Assembly: GCF_024172125.1 (NCBI RefSeq)
Contig: NZ_JAMZEA010000006.1
Span: forward strand, 558,001 to 622,000
Reading direction: 5' to 3'
DNA from: Actinomadura rupiterrae
GTDB lineage: Bacteria; Actinomycetota; Actinomycetes; Streptosporangiales; Streptosporangiaceae
DNA: 64,000 nucleotides
The number at the start of each line of letters is the position of its first letter. Position 1 is the stretch's first letter. Below are positions 50,010-58,262 of this stretch, piece after piece. The notes beneath the pieces are model-generated. The model made no database searches. It was not told where the DNA came from and was given only the letters and a program-made list of their open reading frames with translations. The position numbers were made by a program, and so were the translations under genes.

Positions 50010-50936
50010 TCAGCCGGTGATCATGTCGAGGCGGCGGAGGATGACGCCCTCGCGCAGCGCCCACGGGCACACTTCGAGGACGCGCAGCCCGAACAGGTCC
50101 ATCGCGGCGTCCGCGACGACGGCGCCCGCGGGCAGCAGCTCGGCGCGCCGCTCGGACACGCCCGGCAGCGCGGCGCGCTCGGCGGCGGGCATCCGGGCGA
50201 GCTTGTCCACCCACTCGGTGAGGTCGGCGTGCCGCAGCGTGCGCCGCACGAACGGCCCCTCCGAGGACGGCGCGGCGCCGGTGATCCGGGCCAGCTGCCG
50301 GAAGGTCTTGGACGTGGCGACCGCGTGGTCCGGCGGCCCGTAGCGGGAGATCTCCCCCACCCGGCGGGCGATCTCGGCGCGGACGTGCCGGCGCAGCTCG
50401 CGCACCCGCTCGGCGGACGGCGGGTCGGACTCGAACCGGTCGCGGGTCAGCCGGCTCACGCCGAGCGGCAGCGAGATCGCGACGTCCGGCTCCTCGTCGA
50501 TGCCGGCCGCCAGCTCCAGCGAGCCGCCGCCGATGTCCATCACCAGCAGCCGCCCGGACGACCAGCCGAACCAGCGGCGCACCGCGAGGAAGGTCAGCCG
50601 CGCCTCCTCCGGGCCGGGCAGCACCTGGATGTCCACCCCGGTCGACTCGCGCAGCCGGGCCAGCACCTCGGCGCCGTTGGCCGCCTCCCGGACGGCCGAG
50701 GTCGCGAAGGCGACCAGGTCCTCCACGCCCTTGTCCTCGGCGATGCGCAGCGCGTCCAGGACGAACGAGCGCAGCCGCGCCTCGCCCTCCTCGGTCAGCC
50801 GGTCGCCGTCGAGGTGGGCGGCGAGCCGCATCTCCTCTTTGTGGGAGAAGGCGGGCAGGGGTCGGGCCCCCCGGTGGGCGTCCACCACGAGCAGATGCAC
50901 CGTGTTGGAGCCCACGTCCAGCACACCGAGTCGCAT
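50010..50936 (-). CDS. Ppx/GppA-family phosphatase (exopolyphosphatase)
   Basis: 308 aa, the length of the actinobacterial single-domain form. The ASKHA ATPase fold is shown by VLDVGSNTVHLLVVD (phosphate 1 loop), FATSAVREAANGAEVL, GPEEARLTFLAV and VMDIGGGSLELAAG (phosphate 2 loop), and LPLGVSRLTRDRF. Acts on polyphosphate and/or pppGpp. Mycobacterial homologues (Rv0496 type) are the closest in layout as far as I can see; activity on each substrate is not decided by the sequence. Confidence 0.92.
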   Translation of the reverse strand: MRLGVLDVGSNTVHLLVVDAHRGARPLPAFSHKEEMRLAAHLDGDRLTEEGEARLRSFVLDALRIAEDKGVEDLVAFATSAVREAANGAEVLARLRESTGVDIQVLPGPEEARLTFLAVRRWFGWSSGRLLVMDIGGGSLELAAGIDEEPDVAISLPLGVSRLTRDRFESDPPSAERVRELRRHVRAEIARRVGEISRYGPPDHAVATSKTFRQLARITGAAPSSEGPFVRRTLRHADLTEWVDKLARMPAAERAALPGVSERRAELLPAGAVVADAAMDLFGLRVLEVCPWALREGVILRRLDMITG

Positions 50937-51070
50937 GAACGAACGCTATAGGGACCGGACAGCCGATACCGAATCAGGCACCGAACGCTATCGGTCGCGT
51001 CGCCGCACTTCCCGGCTCCGCCGCCCTGCCCCACCGCCCTGCTCCTCCGAGCCGGTCGGCCCTCCCCGGC

Positions 51071-51565
51071 TCAGTCGTCGTGCTTCTCCTCGGTCAGCGC
51101 GTCGACGCAGACGGCGACGGCCAGCACGAGCGGGATGTCGTAGCCGTCGACGATGTCCACCGCGTAGGTGTCGCGGACCCGGAACCACTTCTTCGAGATC
51201 AGCGCGACCGGGCCCTGGCCCTCGTCGCCCTCGATGCCGTACTCCTTGTCGAGCAGGTCGCCGCGGACCGTCCACTCGCCGCCGCCCTCGTGGTCGACCT
51301 TGAGGTGGTCGCGCAGCAGCGTGAAGTGCTTCTTGTGCACGGTCGCGATCTTGTCGCCGCCGCGCTCGATCACCATGGCGTCGTGCACGCTCATCAGCTT
51401 CTTGCGGATGACCGCCACGACCTCGCCCTCGCGGGTCTTCAGCTCGAACGTCTGCCGGATCCGCAGCGCCTTGCCGTCCACGAGGAAGGCCTTCTCGCCG
51501 TGCTCGTCCTCGACCCAGAAATCCTCGCCGATCCCGAACACCCGGTCGCGAATGAGGAACTTCAT
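51071..51565 (-). CDS. LURP-one-related (scramblase-like fold) protein
   Basis: 164 aa from the ATG at 51565 after GGAGGCAAGG. RDRVFGIGEDFWVEDEHGEKAFLVDGKALRIRQTF (in parts FWVEDEHGEKAFLVDGKAL and RQTFELKTREGEVVAVI), VHKKHFTLLRDHLKV and DTYAVDIVDGYDIPLVLAVAVC match the LOR domain, with the tubby-like beta-barrel and a hydrophobic C-terminal strand or helix. The function in bacteria is unknown; homologues bind lipids. Divergent from the PH-domain gene. Confidence 0.85.
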   Translation of the reverse strand: MKFLIRDRVFGIGEDFWVEDEHGEKAFLVDGKALRIRQTFELKTREGEVVAVIRKKLMSVHDAMVIERGGDKIATVHKKHFTLLRDHLKVDHEGGGEWTVRGDLLDKEYGIEGDEGQGPVALISKKWFRVRDTYAVDIVDGYDIPLVLAVAVCVDALTEEKHDD

Positions 51566-51616
51566 GCCCGCCTTGCCTCCGTCCCCGCGGCGGAGGGGTT
51601 CGCCGCTACGGCTACC

Positions 51617-52060
51617 GTGGCGGACGTGAGTGAGGACACGCAACCCGGGGCCCGGTGGCGGGTGCCGCTGCCGCAGACCGTCCTGAAGTTCGCGGCGACG
51701 GCCGTACTGGCGGTGTCGGCGCCCTTCTACGCCACCGACGTGCAGGCCCTCCTGCTGATCGGGGTCGCGGTGGCGGGCGGCGCGGTCTTCGCGCTGCGGG
51801 ACGTGCTCGCTCCGGTCCGGCTGGAGGCGGACGCCAGGGGCCTGACGGCCGTCCGCGGCTACGCCCGCAAGGTGCGGATCGGCTGGCAGGACGTCGTGGC
51901 GATCCGGGTGGACGAGCGGAAGCGGCTGCTCGGCAAGACCGTCCTGCTGGAGATCGAGACCGCCGACGACCTGATCATGCTGAGCCGGTTCGACCTCGGC
52001 GCGGACGTCCGGGACGTCGCCGAGACCCTGGCCGAAATGGAGCCCCACCCCACGGCTTAG
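51617..52060 (+). CDS. PH-domain membrane protein
   Basis: 147 aa. Two short hydrophobic helices (VLKFAATAVLAVSAPFYA, ALLLIGVAVAGGAVFAL) are followed by a bacterial PH-like domain (GLTAVRGYARKVRIGWQDVVAIRVDERKRLLG in parts, LEIETADDLIMLSRFDLG). Start is uncertain: GTG at 51617 or 51626; neither has a Shine-Dalgarno. The protein probably sits in the membrane with the PH domain in the cytoplasm. Role unknown. Confidence 0.8.
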   Translation: MADVSEDTQPGARWRVPLPQTVLKFAATAVLAVSAPFYATDVQALLLIGVAVAGGAVFALRDVLAPVRLEADARGLTAVRGYARKVRIGWQDVVAIRVDERKRLLGKTVLLEIETADDLIMLSRFDLGADVRDVAETLAEMEPHPTA

Positions 52061-52113
52061 GGTCACCTAACATTCGGATCAGACACCGCCGACCGAATCG
52101 AGGACGCCCGACC

Positions 52114-52707
52114 GTGCGAGACAGCTTCTGGGGCATGCCGCTGTGGCTGGGCGTGCTGGTCGCCGTACTGATCATCTTCGTGCGCGGCCAGGTCTACTAC
52201 TGGATCGGACGCGGCGTGGGGCCGCGCGTGTACACCTCCCGCGTCGGGCGGCGGATCGGCGAGGAACGGCTGCGAAGGGTCGAGGCGACGGTCGCGCGGC
52301 GCGGGCTCCTCGCGGTCGTCGCCGCGCACTGGATCGCCGGGGTCCGGCACGCGATCCCGATCATGGCCGGGGTGTCGAGGATGCCGCTGCCACGGTTCAC
52401 GCTGGCGTCCGCGATCGGCGCGGCCCTGTGGACGCCGCCCTGGGTGGTCGGCGGCTACGCGGTCGTCTGGGGCTGGTTGAAGGTGTTCCGTGAGTCCCCG
52501 CTGCTCGCGGCCGGCCTGACCGTCCTGCTGGCCGCCGTCGTCGCCTCGCTGGTGGTCTGGCGGCGACGCGCGAGAACGTCCCGCGCAAAAAACGCCACGC
52601 AGAACGCCGCGCAGAACGCCGCGGAGGCGGCCCCGGACGAAGCCGGAACCGCCTCCGCGGGCGTTGCCGTCGATCAGGAGGGCAGCTCGTCGCCCTCCGC
52701 CGGGTAG
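52114..52707 (+). CDS. DedA-family (VTT/SNARE-associated) membrane protein
   Basis: 197 aa starting at GTG after GAGGACG. WLGVLVAVLIIFVRGQVYYWIGR, VAAHWIAGVRHAIPIMAGVSRMPLPRF (in part) and AALWTPPWVVGGYAVVWGW cover the conserved re-entrant and Gly/Arg-rich core of DedA proteins, which take part in lipid translocation and membrane homeostasis. The C-terminal 50 residues are polar and Ala-rich, with three NAAQNA-type repeats. The last 34 bp overlap the ribokinase gene. Confidence 0.85.
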   Translation: MRDSFWGMPLWLGVLVAVLIIFVRGQVYYWIGRGVGPRVYTSRVGRRIGEERLRRVEATVARRGLLAVVAAHWIAGVRHAIPIMAGVSRMPLPRFTLASAIGAALWTPPWVVGGYAVVWGWLKVFRESPLLAAGLTVLLAAVVASLVVWRRRARTSRAKNATQNAAQNAAEAAPDEAGTASAGVAVDQEGSSSPSAG

Positions 52708-53576
52708 GAGGACTGCGCGCCCTCCCCCAGCACGGCCGCCGCGCCGACGCGGGCCGCGAACCGGGCCGCGGTCTCCAGGTCGTCGCCGCGCGCGAGCCGC
52801 AGGCAGAGGGCGGCGGTGAAGGCGTCCCCGGCCCCGGTCGTGTCGACCGGCTCGACCCGCGGCGACGGGACGGACGCGGTGCCGTCGGGGGTGCCGACGA
52901 GCGCGCCGTCGGGGCCGCGGGTGATCACGACCGACTTCGGGCCGAGCTCCAGCAGCGCCGTGGCGAGCGTCTCCGGCTCGTCGGACGCCTCGCGCCCCGG
53001 CAGCAGGAACGCGGCCTCGTGCTCGTTGACCACCAGCGGGTCGGCGAGCGCGAGCAGGTCGGACGGGACGGCCACCGCGGGCGACAGGTTGAGCACCACG
53101 CGCGCCCCGGCGTCCGCCGCCGCGCGGGCGGCGCACACCACGGTCGGTTGCGGGATCTCCAGCTGGAGCGACACGACCTTCGCCGCGCCGATCACGTCCC
53201 GGGCGGCGAGGACGTCGTGCTCGGTGAGCCGCCCGTTCGCGCCCGGCGACACGATGATGCTGTTGTCGCTGTCCGGGCCGACCGTGATCAGCGCGACCCC
53301 GGACGGCCCCTCCGACACCAGCAGGCGGGACACGTCCACCCCGGCGGCGTCGAGCGCGCCGCGCAGCAGCGTGCCGTGGCCGTCGTCGCCGGTGCGGGCG
53401 AGGATGGCGACCCGGCCGCCGAGCCGGCCGGCGGCGACGGCCTGGTTCGCGCCCTTGCCGCCGGGCAGCGTGGCGAGGTCGGACCCGAGCACCGTCTCGC
53501 CCGGCCCGGGCCGCCGGTCGACCCGGACGACCAGGTCGGCGTTCACCGACCCCACCACGACCACCTCGTGCGCCAT
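52674..53576 (-). CDS. rbsK: Ribokinase
   Basis: 300 aa. RbsK phosphorylates ribose to ribose 5-phosphate. LPGGKGANQAVAAGRLGG is the PfkB signature 1 and VDTTGAGDAFTAALCLRLAR signature 2 with the catalytic Asp in the GAGD anion hole; NLSPAVAVP and VVNEHEAAFL are characteristic. It is the last gene of the minus-strand ribose operon, 46 bp after the fused permease/binding-protein gene. The intervening 46 bp and the end of that gene contain a 10-bp repeat. Confidence 0.95.
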   Translation of the reverse strand: MAHEVVVVGSVNADLVVRVDRRPGPGETVLGSDLATLPGGKGANQAVAAGRLGGRVAILARTGDDGHGTLLRGALDAAGVDVSRLLVSEGPSGVALITVGPDSDNSIIVSPGANGRLTEHDVLAARDVIGAAKVVSLQLEIPQPTVVCAARAAADAGARVVLNLSPAVAVPSDLLALADPLVVNEHEAAFLLPGREASDEPETLATALLELGPKSVVITRGPDGALVGTPDGTASVPSPRVEPVDTTGAGDAFTAALCLRLARGDDLETAARFAARVGAAAVLGEGAQSSYPAEGDELPS

Positions 53577-53590
53577 CGCTCCCCCTCGCT

Positions 53591-53633
53591 CAGCCCGTGA
53601 ACCCGTCAGCCCGTGATCTCGCTCAGCCCGTGA
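53591..53633. repeat. CAGCCCGTGA repeated three times at the end of the fused transporter gene
   Basis: CAGCCCGTGA occurs at 53591-53600, 53607-53616 and 53624-53633 (spacing 16 and 17 bp). The third copy encodes the last residues next to the transporter stop; the others lie in the gap before rbsK. This is another gene-end tandem repeat. Confidence 0.65.
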
Positions 53634-55566
53634 ACTGGTCGGCGTTGGCGCGCGTCGCGACCTTCACCGGCACCGCGTTCGTCGGATCGATCTTCTCACC
53701 GCGGGCCGCCTTCACCGCGCTCCGCACGGCCATCTGGCCGAGCAGCCGGGGCTGCTGGGCGACGGTCGCGGTGAGCGTGCCGTCCTTGACGGCCTTGATG
53801 CCGTCCGGCGTGCCGTCGAAGCCGACGACCTTGACCTGCGCGCCCGCCTTGGAGCCGAGCGCCTTGATCGCGCCGAGCGCCATCTCGTCGTTCTCGGCGA
53901 ACACGCCGTTCACGTCGGGGTGCGACTGGAGCAGGTTGGTCATGACGTCCAGGCCCTTGGTCCGGTCGAAGTCGGCGGGCTGCTTGGCCACGACCTGGAT
54001 GCCCGGGTACTGCGCGATGCCCGCCAGGAAGCCCTGGCCGCGCTCGCGGGACGCCGAGGTGCCCGGCTGGCCCTGGATGATCACGATCTTGCCGTGCCCG
54101 CCGAGCGAGTCGGCGAGGGCCTTGGCCGCGTCCTTGCCGCCCGCGATGTTGTCGGACGCCACGAACTGCGCCAGCTTCGCCTTGTTCACGGTGCGGTCGG
54201 CGGCGACGACCGGGATGTCCGCCCGGTTCGCTGCCTGGACGGCCGGAGCCGCGGCATCGGAGTCGACCGGGTTGATGACGATCGCCTTCATGCCCTGGCT
54301 GCTGTAGTTCTGCACCTGGTTGACCTGCTGCGACGCGTCGTTCTGCGCGTCCTGGACGGTCAGCGAGACGCCCTCCTTGCGGGCCTCCTCCTGCGCGCCG
54401 TCCCGGAACTGGACGAAGAACGGGTTGTTCAGCGTCGAGACCGACAGGCCGATCTTGATGTTCTTGTGCGCACCGCCCGCGACGCCGGAGCCCGACCTGT
54501 CACCGGTGGACGCGACGCCGACCGCGATCGCGACGACCGCCGCCAGCGCGACGATCCCCCCGGCCCACGCCTTGCGGGACGACAGGTTCAGCCCCCGCCG
54601 CCGGACGGTGTCCAGCAGGACGGCCAGCGCGATCACGACACCGATCACGACCTGCTGCCAGAACGCCGAGACCGAGAGCAGGTTCAGCCCGTTGCGCAGG
54701 ACGGCGAGGATCAGCGCGCCGACCAGGGTGCCGAACGCGCGGCCCTTGCCGCCCGCCAGGCTCGCGCCGCCGATGACGACGGCGGCGATGGCGTCCAGCT
54801 CGTAGCCGTTGGCGGCCTGCGGCTGCGCCGAGGCGAGCCGGGAGGCGAGCACGACGCCCGCGACGGCCGCGAACGCGCCGGACAGGGCGTAGGTGGCGAG
54901 CTTCTGCCGGTCCACCCGGATGCCGGACAGCCGCGCGGCCTCCTCGTTGCCGCCGATCGCGTACATCGCGCGCCCGGAGTAGGTGCGCGCCAGGATGACG
55001 GCGGTGAGCACGCCCATCGCGAGCATGACCAGCACGGGCACTGGCAGGTACTTGCCGATCGTGTCGCCGAGGTGGGTGACGGCGGACGGCAGCGGAATCG
55101 GGCTGCCGTCGGAGATCACCAGCGCCAGGCCGCGCGCCACGCCGAGCATCGCGAGCGTCGCGATGAACGGCGGCAGCTGCCCGTAGGTGATCAGCAGGCC
55201 GTTCACGAGCCCGGCGGCGATACCGACCAGGATCGCCAGGACGAGCGCTATCGGCCAGGGCACGCCGTGGTCGGTGGCCGTCCAGGCGAGCACGACGGCG
55301 GAGAGCGCGGCGACCGCGCCCACCGACAGGTCGATGCCGCCGGTGACGATGACGAAGGTGACGCCGAACGCGAGGATGGCGGTCACGGCCGCCTGGACGC
55401 CCACGTTCAGCAGGTTGGTGACGGTCAGGAAGTCGCCGGACATCAGGGCCAGGACGACGACCAGCACGACCAGGCCGGCCAGCGCCCCGTTCTCCCCGAG
55501 GAAGCGCCGGACGGCGCCCGGCGTGTCGTTGCTCTGCCGCGTCGCGCGCGGCGTGGTGGTGCTCAT
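53623..55566 (-). CDS. Ribose-type ABC permease fused to its substrate-binding protein (RbsC-RbsB)
   Basis: 647 aa. Residues 1-340 are an RbsC-type permease with about 8-10 transmembrane helices (ILAFGVTFVIVTGGIDLSVG; AARLSGIRVDRQKLATYALSG; AVVIGGASLAGGKGRAFGTL). A further helix (AWAGGIVALAAVVAIAVGVA) then leads to a complete periplasmic sugar-binding domain (KIGLSVSTLNNPFFVQFRDG, VINPVDSDAAAPAVQAAN, VFAENDEMALGAIKALG, VVGFDGTPDGIKAVKDG). Normally these are two genes; here the frame is continuous with no internal stop. The ATG overlaps the rbsA stop (ATGA). Confidence 0.93.
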   Translation of the reverse strand: MSTTTPRATRQSNDTPGAVRRFLGENGALAGLVVLVVVLALMSGDFLTVTNLLNVGVQAAVTAILAFGVTFVIVTGGIDLSVGAVAALSAVVLAWTATDHGVPWPIALVLAILVGIAAGLVNGLLITYGQLPPFIATLAMLGVARGLALVISDGSPIPLPSAVTHLGDTIGKYLPVPVLVMLAMGVLTAVILARTYSGRAMYAIGGNEEAARLSGIRVDRQKLATYALSGAFAAVAGVVLASRLASAQPQAANGYELDAIAAVVIGGASLAGGKGRAFGTLVGALILAVLRNGLNLLSVSAFWQQVVIGVVIALAVLLDTVRRRGLNLSSRKAWAGGIVALAAVVAIAVGVASTGDRSGSGVAGGAHKNIKIGLSVSTLNNPFFVQFRDGAQEEARKEGVSLTVQDAQNDASQQVNQVQNYSSQGMKAIVINPVDSDAAAPAVQAANRADIPVVAADRTVNKAKLAQFVASDNIAGGKDAAKALADSLGGHGKIVIIQGQPGTSASRERGQGFLAGIAQYPGIQVVAKQPADFDRTKGLDVMTNLLQSHPDVNGVFAENDEMALGAIKALGSKAGAQVKVVGFDGTPDGIKAVKDGTLTATVAQQPRLLGQMAVRSAVKAARGEKIDPTNAVPVKVATRANADQFTG

Positions 55567-57089
55567 GACTGTGCGTCCTTCTGGGAGTTCTCCGGAGCGC
55601 TCGCCACGGCGAGCGCCATCACCGCGTCCTGGGTGGCCTCGGCCGCGGGCAGCTCGCCCGCGATCCGGCCGCGGGCCATCACCAGCACCCGGTCGCTCAT
55701 CCCCAGCACCTCGGGCAGGTCGCTGGAGATCATCAGGACGGCCCGGCCGGCCGCGGTGAGCCGGTTGATCAGCTGGTAGATCTCGACCTTCGCGCCGACG
55801 TCGACACCGCGGGTCGGCTCGTCCAGGACGAGCACCCGGGCGTCGGCGAGCAGCCACTTGCCGATGACGACCTTCTGCTGGTTGCCGCCGGACAGCGTGC
55901 GGACCTCCTGGCCGAGGCCGCTCATCCGCACGCCGAGGCGGTCCGCCATCCCGGCCGCCTCGGCCCGGTGCTTGGAGCGTTCCACCAGGCCGCCGCGGCT
56001 GTCCGCGCCGAGGGTGACCAGGCCGAGGTTCTCGCCGACGTCCGCGCCGAGCACCAGGCCCTGGCCCTTGCGGTCCTCGGGGACCAGGCCGAGCCCCGCC
56101 TCGCGGGCCGCGTGGACCGACCCGGCCGGCAGCCGCTCGCCGTCCACGACGACCTCGCCGGTGTCGTAGCGGTCCGCGCCGAACAGCGCCCGCGCGACCT
56201 CGGTCCGCCCCGCGCCGACCAGCCCGGCCAGGCCCACGACCTCACCGGCCCGGACCTCGAACGAGACGTCCTCGAAGACGCCCGCGCGTCCAAGGCCCCT
56301 GACCTGGAGCAGGACGGGTCCCGGCTCGGTGCGCTCGCGCGGGTACTGCTGCTCGATCGAGCGGCCGACCATCAGCCGGACCAGCTCGCGCTCGGCGGTG
56401 TCCGCCGGGACCTCGCCGACCGAGCGGCCGTCGCGCAGCACCGTCACCCGGTCCCCGACGCGCGGGATCTCCTCCAGGTGGTGGGTGATGAACACGACCG
56501 CGACGCCCTGGCCGCGCAGCGTGCGGACGATCTCGAACAGCCGGTCCACCTCGCCGGTGGTCAGCACGGCGGTCGGCTCGTCCATGATCAGGATGCGCGC
56601 GTCCAGGCCGAGCGCCTTGGCGATCTCGACCATCTGCGCGCGGGCGATGCCGAGGTCGCCCATCCGGGCGGTCGGCTCGACGTCCACGCCGACGCGGGCG
56701 AGCAGCTCGCGCGCCCGCGCGTTCATCGCCCGCTTGTCGACCAGTCCGAACCGGCGTGGCGGGCGGCCGAGGAACAGGTTCTCGGCGACGGTCAGCTCGG
56801 GGACGAGGTTGAACTCCTGGTAGATCGTCGCGATGCCGAGCGCCGCGGCGTCCTGCGCCGACCGGATCCGCACCGGCTCGCCGTCCACCTCGATCGTGCC
56901 CTCGTCCGGACGGTGCGCGCCGGAAAGGGTCTTGATCAGCGTGCTCTTCCCGGCGCCGTTCTCGCCGAGCAGCACGTGCACCTCGCCCGGACGCAGGTCG
57001 AAGTCGACCCCGTCCAGTGCCTGCACGCCGGGGAACCCCTTGCGCAGGCCCCGCACGCGCAGGATCTCCCCGGATTCCAGGGTGCTCAT
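55563..57089 (-). CDS. rbsA: Sugar ABC transporter ATPase, two-domain
   Basis: 508 aa with two ABC domains. The first has LLGENGAGKSTLIKTLSG (Walker A), GIARAQMVEIAKAL (variant signature) and ILIMDEPTAVL (Walker B). In the second the Walker A is replaced by GLAGLVGAGRTEVARALFG, as usual in RbsA, with LSGGNQQKVVIGKWL and VLVLDEPTRGVDVGAK. It energises ribose import with the fused permease/binding protein. The ATG overlaps the stop of the LacI gene (ATGA), and its own stop overlaps the next start. Confidence 0.95.
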   Translation of the reverse strand: MSTLESGEILRVRGLRKGFPGVQALDGVDFDLRPGEVHVLLGENGAGKSTLIKTLSGAHRPDEGTIEVDGEPVRIRSAQDAAALGIATIYQEFNLVPELTVAENLFLGRPPRRFGLVDKRAMNARARELLARVGVDVEPTARMGDLGIARAQMVEIAKALGLDARILIMDEPTAVLTTGEVDRLFEIVRTLRGQGVAVVFITHHLEEIPRVGDRVTVLRDGRSVGEVPADTAERELVRLMVGRSIEQQYPRERTEPGPVLLQVRGLGRAGVFEDVSFEVRAGEVVGLAGLVGAGRTEVARALFGADRYDTGEVVVDGERLPAGSVHAAREAGLGLVPEDRKGQGLVLGADVGENLGLVTLGADSRGGLVERSKHRAEAAGMADRLGVRMSGLGQEVRTLSGGNQQKVVIGKWLLADARVLVLDEPTRGVDVGAKVEIYQLINRLTAAGRAVLMISSDLPEVLGMSDRVLVMARGRIAGELPAAEATQDAVMALAVASAPENSQKDAQS

Positions 57090-58174
57090 GCGGTCACGCT
57101 CCCTTCGTCGTTCGTTCCGTCCCCGTGGCCTGTGTCGCGTGCGTCCGGATGTCGTCGCGTCATGGGCTCGCCGCACGAGCCGCGGACGACCAGCCGCGCG
57201 CGGAGCGTGACCTGCTCGACCTCGCGCCCTTCCACCCGGTCGGTCAGGGCGCGCACGGCGCTCCTGCCCAGTTCCTGGACGGGCTGGGCGATCGCGGTCA
57301 GCGGCGGGTCGAGATGCGGGAACCAGGGCACGTCGTCGTAGGAGGCGAGCGCGACGTCCCCCGGGATGGACAGCCCGCGCGCGCGGATCTCGTCCAGCGC
57401 GCCGAGGGCCATCAGGTTGTCCCCGGCGACCACGGCGTCCGGCGGTTCGGGCAGGTCGAGCAGGCGGGCGAGCGCGGCGCGCCCGCTCGCCGCCTGGAAG
57501 TCGCCCGCCTCCAGGTACTCGGGCCGCACCGGCTGCCCCCGGCGGGCGAGCGCGGCGGCGAACGCGTCGGTGCGCTCGCGGCCGGTGGACAGGATCGCGG
57601 GGCCGGACACGAACGCCAGGCGCCGGCGGCCCAGCCGCAGCAGGTGGCCGACCAGCTCGTCGATCGCGTCCGCGCCGTCCGCCCGGACGGTCGGGACGTC
57701 GAGGCCGGGCAGCGTGCGGTCCAGGAACACCACCGGCGTCCCGGACGCGACGGTGTCGCGGACCAGCGGCGTCACCTCGGCGGTGGGGCACAGCAGCAGG
57801 CCGTCCACGCGGCGCTCCAGCAGGGTGCGCACGTAGTCGTCCTGGCGGTCCGGCCGCTCGTCGGCGTTGCCGATCACGACCGCGTACCCGGCGGCGCGCG
57901 CCTCGTCCTCGACGGCGCGCGCCAGCTCGGTGAAGAACGGGTTGAGGATGTCGCCGATGACCAGCCCGATCGTGCCGGTCGCCGCGGTGCGCAGCGACCG
58001 CGCGACCGCGTTGCGCCGGTACCCGAGCCGCTCGACGGCGGCCAGCACGCGGGCCCGGCTCTCCGCCGACACCGTCGCGCTGTCGTTCAGCACGCGCGAG
58101 ACCGTGGCGACCGAGACCCCGGCCACGCGCGCCACGTCCTTGACGCTCGCTTTGCCCTCCGCCAAGGCCCGCAC
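57086..58174 (-). CDS. LacI-family repressor of the ribose operon
   Basis: 362 aa starting at GTG after GGGAGGGG (short spacing; start within a few codons uncertain). The HTH is at residues 10-57 (SVKDVARVAGVSVATVSRVL, RRNAVARSLRT with the hinge). The sugar-binding core includes GLVIGDILNPFFTELARAVE, PTVRADGADAIDELVGHLL, RLAFVSGPAILSTGRERTDA and ALASYDDVPWFPHLDPPLTA. Unusually the regulator is the first gene of the operon it presumably controls, coupled to rbsA. Two LacI operators overlap the promoter upstream. Confidence 0.93.
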   Translation of the reverse strand: MRALAEGKASVKDVARVAGVSVATVSRVLNDSATVSAESRARVLAAVERLGYRRNAVARSLRTAATGTIGLVIGDILNPFFTELARAVEDEARAAGYAVVIGNADERPDRQDDYVRTLLERRVDGLLLCPTAEVTPLVRDTVASGTPVVFLDRTLPGLDVPTVRADGADAIDELVGHLLRLGRRRLAFVSGPAILSTGRERTDAFAAALARRGQPVRPEYLEAGDFQAASGRAALARLLDLPEPPDAVVAGDNLMALGALDEIRARGLSIPGDVALASYDDVPWFPHLDPPLTAIAQPVQELGRSAVRALTDRVEGREVEQVTLRARLVVRGSCGEPMTRRHPDARDTGHGDGTNDEGSVTA

Positions 58175-58188
58175 CCCCTCCCGAGTCG

Positions 58189-58217
58189 ATATAATCGTTT
58201 ACATCCTGCCGTGTAAA
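58189..58217 (-). promoter_or_regulatory. Promoter of the ribose operon
   Basis: On the minus strand TTTACA (58212-58217) and TTATAT (58189-58194) are separated by 17 bp. Both hexamers lie inside LacI operator sites. Confidence 0.55.
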
Positions 58218-58225
58218 CGATTACA
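58190..58225. promoter_or_regulatory. Pair of LacI-type operators
   Basis: TATAATCGTTTACA (58190-58203) and TGTAAACGATTACA (58212-58225) are inverted copies of the TGTAAWCG-type site with the central CG typical of LacI-family repressors. Their centres are 22 bp apart, two helical turns, so both dimers sit on one face. They cover the -10 and -35 regions of the ribose operon promoter. Confidence 0.8.
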
Positions 58226-58262
58226 CCACTCCTCTTCTTCCCGCAAAACCCCAAAGATCTAC

